A stretch of 64,000 nucleotides of DNA, from NCBI GenBank assembly GCA_038235385.1, contig JBBSTY010000001.1, forward strand, positions 62,001-126,000, written 5' to 3'. The DNA comes from JBBSTY01 sp038235385 (GTDB lineage Bacteria; Actinomycetota; Acidimicrobiia; Acidimicrobiales; Acidimicrobilacustridaceae). The notes under the pieces are model-generated. The model had not been told where the DNA came from. It saw only the letters and a list, made by a program, of their open reading frames with translations, and did no database searches. The position numbers were made by a program, and so were the translations under genes. The first letter of the stretch is position 1, and the number at the start of each line of letters is the position of its first letter. Positions 60,044 through 64,000 of the stretch are shown here, one piece after another.

Positions 60044-60508
60044 ATGAGCGATCCTGGAACCTCGCCTGCGGACGAGGGCGACGCACCGACCGACCGCGAC
60101 GGGAACGACACCGACGTGTCGCAACCCCGTGCGGCCGGCCGGCCCCCGGCACCCCGGATGCTCAGCACCGGATTGGTCGCGGCGCTCGCGCTCGTGGTGA
60201 TCGTGCCCGTGGTCATCGTGGTGGCGCTGTTGCGGTCATCGGGCCCGACCACCCACACCTACACCGTTCCGGCGGGCACGGGTGCCCGCCAGGATCAGGG
60301 CGAGCAGGTCGAGGTGATGCCGACCGACCTCCACCTCGAGGTGGGCGACCACCTCGTGATCATCAACGAGGACGATCGAGTGCAGACCGTCGGTCTGTTC
60401 ACCGTTCGGCCCGGCGAGACGCTGGACACACCGTTCGGTCGGCCGGGCGTGTACAAGGGAGCGTGCACGGTGAGCAGCAGCGGCCAGATCGTGATCACGG
60501 TCACCTAG
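60044..60508 (+). CDS. Membrane-anchored cupredoxin-like protein lacking most copper ligands
   Basis: 154 residues: about 37 residues of polar N-terminus, one helix (LVAALALVVIVPVVIVVALL), then a beta-sandwich of cupredoxin pattern (LHLEVGDHLVIINEDDRVQT, GVYKGACTVSSSGQIVITV). Classical proteins have His in the INxD..H position and His/Met after the Cys; here only the Cys (GAC) is kept. It may be a structural relative, a CuA-like accessory, or use other ligands. Placed directly after PCuAC and 35 bases downstream. Confidence 0.7.
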   Translation: MSDPGTSPADEGDAPTDRDGNDTDVSQPRAAGRPPAPRMLSTGLVAALALVVIVPVVIVVALLRSSGPTTHTYTVPAGTGARQDQGEQVEVMPTDLHLEVGDHLVIINEDDRVQTVGLFTVRPGETLDTPFGRPGVYKGACTVSSSGQIVITVT

Positions 60509-60513
60509 CGCTC

Positions 60514-61326
60514 GTGCGCGTGTCGACGCCGGCCCTGGTGCTGCCAGGGCGGACGGCGCTCGCCCGAATCCGCTCGTCCGCTGCCCACCTCGGGGGCCCC
60601 TCGCGTGCGTCGACGGGGCACTCGGTCGCCGAGGCCGCACTGGTGGCGTCGATCGCCGCGTTCCACGTCATCGACCACGAACTGGTGCACGAGCGTTGGC
60701 ACGTGCTCACCCATACGGCCGCCGGAGTCGCCGCCGGCGCCGCCGCGCTCGCACTCGGCGCAACTCCCGATGAGCTCGGATGGTCACGCGTCGCGGCCGG
60801 TCAGGGGCTCCGGACGGGTGGCCTGGTGGCGGGTGGGTTCCTCGCCGGGTTCGCGCTGACGGCCGCGCTCCCGGCGGCTGATCCGATCCTGGCCGACACC
60901 CGCGTCGACGACGCCTCCCGGGGCGAGCTCGCGCGTCGGGCGGCGCTCGACATCCCGATCGGCACCGCCGTGTACGAGGAGCTCGTGTTCCGTTCGGCCC
61001 TGCTCGGGCTGGCGTTGCGCCGCTGGTCTCCGCCGGTCGCCGTCGCAGCCACCTCCGGAGCGTTCGGGCTCTGGCACATCCTCCCGGCGATCGAGGACCG
61101 TCGCCGGGACGAGCGCGTGGCTGCTCGACCGGCGCTCTGGTCGATCGTGCCGACAGTCGTCGGGACTGCCTTCGCCGGGGTCGGGTTCGCGGGGTTGCGC
61201 CTGCGCACCGGCAGCGTGATCGCACCCGTCCTCGTCCACGCGGCCGTCAACGTCGGTGCGCTCCTGGCATCGTCGACGACCCGTCGGCGCCGCCGACGTC
61301 GATCCGGGGCGCACCCGGAAACGTAG
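60514..61326 (+). CDS. CPBP family intramembrane metalloprotease-like protein
   Basis: About 270 residues from GTG 60514 (GTG 60520 is an alternative). Multi-pass protein with the CPBP (Abi/CAAX) motifs: YEELVFRSALLG (EExxxR-type), FGLWHILP (second motif His) and VLVHAAVNVGALL (third His/Asn). Members are glutamic/metal intramembrane endopeptidases that process prenylated or other membrane substrates. In this position it may have nothing to do with copper. A basic tail RRRRRRR follows the last helix. Confidence 0.85.
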   Translation: MRVSTPALVLPGRTALARIRSSAAHLGGPSRASTGHSVAEAALVASIAAFHVIDHELVHERWHVLTHTAAGVAAGAAALALGATPDELGWSRVAAGQGLRTGGLVAGGFLAGFALTAALPAADPILADTRVDDASRGELARRAALDIPIGTAVYEELVFRSALLGLALRRWSPPVAVAATSGAFGLWHILPAIEDRRRDERVAARPALWSIVPTVVGTAFAGVGFAGLRLRTGSVIAPVLVHAAVNVGALLASSTTRRRRRRRSGAHPET

Positions 61327-61329
61327 GAT
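61324..61329 (+). promoter_or_regulatory. Candidate leaderless -10 element (TAGGAT)
   Basis: TAGGAT, whose TAG is the stop of the CPBP gene, ends seven bases before ATG 61337; context GTAGGATCGGCGCC resembles the elements at 453 and 44562. Confidence 0.35.
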
Positions 61330-61336
61330 CGGCGCC

Positions 61337-63286
61337 ATGACGACTCCGAACGGTGACCTCTCCAGCTCGGACCGCTGGTTGCACCGACCCGATGTCTGGT
61401 CCGGCCTGGTGCTCGCGGGCGCGCTCGCCGGTCGGTCGTTCCAACCGTCGCTCATGCCGCGTGCCACCGCGCACCAGGCGCTCGTCGCCGGCGCATCCGG
61501 CTCGATCGGCTTCGGTCTGGCCAGTGCCACCTACGGCCTGGTCGCCCGCACCGGGTCGCCGATCGGCGACGCTGCCCTGCTCAGCGCCACGGCCGTCGGT
61601 GGCTTCGCCACCTCCCGCCTGCTGCGGGAGTCCGACCACGAACGTCACTGGCACCAGTTCGCCCGCACGGCCGGCAGCGCGCTGGCGGCAGGTTCGGTGG
61701 CGGCGGCGCTGGGCGTCGCCGTGCGGGGAGCGCACCCGGACCGCCGCTTCATCGCCGGTGGTCTCCTCACCAGCGCGGCGATCCTCACCAGCGCTCGCGC
61801 CATCCACCAGGGGTTGTCCGCCCAACGGGCGGCGCACGACCCGTACGACCCGCCGCCGCCCAAGCCGCTGCCGGCGCTCACCCAGTCGGTCGGCGTGGCC
61901 GCCGGTCTCACCACCGTCGTGTCGGCCTTCCGCCACAGCAGCGGCCTCGTCGCCCGGACGCTCGAGCGGCGGCTCGGCGTCCCCCGGCCGGCCGCCACCT
62001 GGCTCGGCCGCGGCATCTCGGTCGGCGCCTGGTACGGCATCACCAAAGCCCTCGCCGACTCGTTCGTGAGCGGGTTGCGCATCTACGACCGGGTCGTCGA
62101 TGCGGGGTTCGATCGGGCACCCTCGAGCCCGCTGCGCTCGTCGGGCGAGGGGAGCCCGATCCCGTTCGCCCGCCTGGGGCGCCAGGGGCGTCGCTTCGTG
62201 CTCAACGCGCCCGACGCCGACGAGATCTCGGCGGTGACCGGCGAACCGAGCCCCACCGAGCCCATCCGGGTCTTCGTCGGGTACTCGGCGGCACGCACCG
62301 ACGAGGAGCGCGTCGCGCTGGCCATCGACGAGCTGCACCGCACGGGTGCGTTCGACCGGTCGATCCTGTTGGTGGGCTGCCCCGCCGGCAACGGCTACGT
62401 CAACACCCTGCCGCTCGAGGTGATCGACTACCTGAGCGCGGGCGACAGCGCGGCCGTGGCCGTGCAGTACGGCCGACTCCCCTCGTTCCTCACGCTGCAG
62501 CGGGTCACCCGGGGCGGGGCGGTGCAGCGTGCGCTGCTCGAGGGGATCGCCTCGGTGCTGGCCGAACGGGCTCCCGACGATCGGCCGCGGGTGGTCATCT
62601 ACGGCGAGAGCCTCGGCGCCTGGGCCGGCCAGGACACGTTCCTGCACCAGGGGGTCGCCGGCCTCGACGAGCTCGGCGTCGACCGGGCGCTCTGGGCCGG
62701 GACGCCGTACTACAGCGGCTGGCGACGCGAGGTGCTCGTCGACCGGAGCGTGACCGTCCCGGAGGGCAGCGTCGTCGAGATCGACCGACCGGCTCCCCTG
62801 CTCGAGATGTCCGACACCGAGCGGGGCGCGCTCCGCGCCGTCATCCTCGGCCACGGCAACGACCCCGTGACCTACATCTGCTTCAACATGTTCGTGCGCC
62901 GGCCATCGTGGCTGCGCGGCGAACGTCCGTGGGGCGTTCCCGCCACGATGCAGTGGCTGCCGGGGATCACGGGGATCCAGGTCATCGTCGATGCGGTGAA
63001 CGCCACCCGACCGGTGCCCGGCGTCTTCCGCGCCACCGGTCACGAGTACACCGCGTCGCTGCCCGAGGTCACCGTCGCCGCCTACGCGCTCGATCCACCG
63101 TCACCCGAGCGATGGGCGACCCTCGTCGAGCACCTCCAGGCCGTCGACGCCGAACGGGCCTCCCACGGCCGTCTGGCCCGCACCGCCCCGGCCGGGTCCG
63201 ACCCATCGTCTGCCTCGGACTCCGCAGGCGCCCGTCGTCATCGCCGGCGCATCCCCCGCGTGGGCCGACGCCGTTCCCCACGCTGA
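61337..63286 (+). CDS. Membrane-associated alpha/beta hydrolase (Abhydrolase_9 type)
   Basis: 649 residues. N-terminal third has four or five hydrophobic segments (VWSGLVLAGALAGRSF, LVAGASGSIGFGLASATYG, LSATAVGGFATSRLL and others). The C-terminal alpha/beta hydrolase core has IRVFVGYSAARTDEE, VVIYGESLGAWAGQD with the nucleophile serine, and a late LPEVTVAAYALDP; a histidine after LRAVILGHGNDPV is a candidate for the triad. This matches the large actinobacterial Abhydrolase_9 proteins, of unknown substrate. A Pro/Arg-rich tail ends the protein. Confidence 0.86.
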   Translation: MTTPNGDLSSSDRWLHRPDVWSGLVLAGALAGRSFQPSLMPRATAHQALVAGASGSIGFGLASATYGLVARTGSPIGDAALLSATAVGGFATSRLLRESDHERHWHQFARTAGSALAAGSVAAALGVAVRGAHPDRRFIAGGLLTSAAILTSARAIHQGLSAQRAAHDPYDPPPPKPLPALTQSVGVAAGLTTVVSAFRHSSGLVARTLERRLGVPRPAATWLGRGISVGAWYGITKALADSFVSGLRIYDRVVDAGFDRAPSSPLRSSGEGSPIPFARLGRQGRRFVLNAPDADEISAVTGEPSPTEPIRVFVGYSAARTDEERVALAIDELHRTGAFDRSILLVGCPAGNGYVNTLPLEVIDYLSAGDSAAVAVQYGRLPSFLTLQRVTRGGAVQRALLEGIASVLAERAPDDRPRVVIYGESLGAWAGQDTFLHQGVAGLDELGVDRALWAGTPYYSGWRREVLVDRSVTVPEGSVVEIDRPAPLLEMSDTERGALRAVILGHGNDPVTYICFNMFVRRPSWLRGERPWGVPATMQWLPGITGIQVIVDAVNATRPVPGVFRATGHEYTASLPEVTVAAYALDPPSPERWATLVEHLQAVDAERASHGRLARTAPAGSDPSSASDSAGARRHRRRIPRVGRRRSPR

Positions 63287-63353
63287 CTCGACCCTCGCCG
63301 CAACGACACGGAAACGCATCGTCACGAGAACCCGTGTGCTTTGCTGGTGCCCG

Positions 63354-64000
63354 ATGTCCACCAGCCCGCTCCTGCCGTTCGTGTCCGATCCACCCCGACG
63401 GGTGCGGTTCTCGGTCACGCCCGAACCCCCGCGCCGACTCGATCCCGTCGTCGGCCTGCTCGCCGGCGCCGCCGAGGCCGACATCACGCCGCCACCGGGG
63501 ATGCCCAAGGCCGGGTACTCGGCCAACGCCCATCTCGGTTCGGGGTTCCGCAGCCGTCTGCGCGCCCGGGTCGTGCACCTGCGTTCGGGGACGACGTCGA
63601 TGGCGATCGTCCAGTGCGACCTGCTGGGTGGCTCGGCGGTCGTGCAGCACCTCGTCGCCCGCGCCATCGCCGCCGAGACCGACATCGCCCTGGCCGGACT
63701 CTTCATCGGCGCCACCCACACCCACGCCGGACCGGGTCAGTACCTCGGTACCGACTTCTACAACCGGTTCGCCTCCAACCGGTCGGGCTTCGATCCGGCC
63801 TACACCCAGTTCCTCGTCGACCAGATCTCCGGCGCCGTCATCGAGGCGCACCGATCGCGTCGTCCGGCCCGCCTCGCGTTCGGAACCACCGAGGTGTGGG
63901 GCCTCACCCGCAACCGGTCGATGCCGGCGCACGTCCGCAACCCCGAGGTCACCGATCCCGCGACCCTCCCCCAGCGCAAGTTCCTGGCCATCAACCCCGG
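63354..64000 (+). CDS. Neutral/alkaline ceramidase-like protein, N-terminal part (3' truncated by window edge)
   Basis: Read from ATG 63354 to the window end, 215 residues without stop. LAGAAEADITPPPGMPKAGY and FIGATHTHAGPGQYLGTDFY (with the HTH metal histidine pair and the AGPGQY block) are the start of neutral/non-lysosomal ceramidase family proteins, which hydrolyse the N-acyl bond of ceramide and related lipids with zinc. No signal peptide is obvious before the domain, so the bacterial protein may act inside or use another route. In actinobacteria true ceramide is rare; the natural substrate is likely another acylated amine. Confidence 0.85.
   Translation, partial: MSTSPLLPFVSDPPRRVRFSVTPEPPRRLDPVVGLLAGAAEADITPPPGMPKAGYSANAHLGSGFRSRLRARVVHLRSGTTSMAIVQCDLLGGSAVVQHLVARAIAAETDIALAGLFIGATHTHAGPGQYLGTDFYNRFASNRSGFDPAYTQFLVDQISGAVIEAHRSRRPARLAFGTTEVWGLTRNRSMPAHVRNPEVTDPATLPQRKFLAINP

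Noticed and set aside
1..64000. Prophage, insertion sequence or integrative element
   Set aside because: No transposase, integrase, phage structural gene, long terminal inverted repeat or tRNA attachment site was found, and base composition looks even throughout.

Overview
The window is high-GC DNA (around 70 percent by eye) with dense, often translationally coupled genes (GTGA, ATGA and TGATG stop/start overlaps). Gene content points to an actinobacterium: S-(hydroxymethyl)mycothiol dehydrogenase, CarD, DUF3039, DUF4031, DUF222/HNH proteins, LytR-CpsA-Psr protein, MMPL transporter, and several TAnnnT -10 elements placed 5-7 bases before a start codon, as in leaderless actinobacterial transcripts. 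I would guess the class Acidimicrobiia, but that is inference. No rRNA, tRNA, CRISPR array, insertion sequence or prophage was seen.

Layout. 1-1.1 kb: the end of a lytic transglycosylase-like protein and an O-methyltransferase. 1.2-7.8 kb: a five-gene oligopeptide-type ABC importer behind a good promoter. Both of its ATPases are abnormal: the first has proline where the H-loop histidine should be, and the second carries a roughly 160-residue, four-helix membrane segment inside its nucleotide-binding domain. 7.9-9.2 kb: cyclophilin, a heptamer repeat array, a small zinc-ribbon protein, and an interleaved inverted-repeat structure that also resembles DnaA boxes. 9.2-22.9 kb: a cell-surface glycan locus with five polytopic glycosyltransferases (three of them paralogues), a GT2 plus DUF2304 pair, an acyltransferase, a polysaccharide deacetylase, a methyltransferase, a GNAT-like protein and an SGNH hydrolase. 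23-29.2 kb: an unknown protein, a TetR regulator, a CocE-type lipoprotein hydrolase and an MMPL transporter.

29.2-38.2 kb: small metabolic and unknown genes (ArsC/Spx-like, DUF2085-like, HD phosphohydrolase, DUF4031), the mycothiol-dependent formaldehyde dehydrogenase, a coupled LCP / IMP cyclohydrolase-like / P-loop kinase operon, an ASCH protein and a DUF222-HNH protein. 38.2-45.7 kb: a GH44 lipoprotein, then a six-gene operon of three glycosyltransferases, two unknown proteins and a channel-like membrane protein. 45.7-56.8 kb: class I fumarase, S4-domain protein, an esterase-fold protein lacking its nucleophile serine, CarD, DUF3039, acetate kinase with phosphoketolase, then an FAD-linked oxidase with a thiamine-diphosphate enzyme. 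56.9-64 kb: a lipoprotein, a copper-handling cluster (TlpA-like, Sco1, PCuAC, cupredoxin-like), a CPBP protease, a membrane alpha/beta hydrolase and the start of a neutral ceramidase.

Two themes recur. First, several proteins keep a family fold but have lost or gained a key element (switch histidine, nucleophile serine, channel filter glycine, cupredoxin ligands, a membrane insert in an ATPase). Second, short tandem repeats or compact hairpins often lie at the junctions where convergent genes end. All function calls rest on motif recognition by eye; no database search was run.
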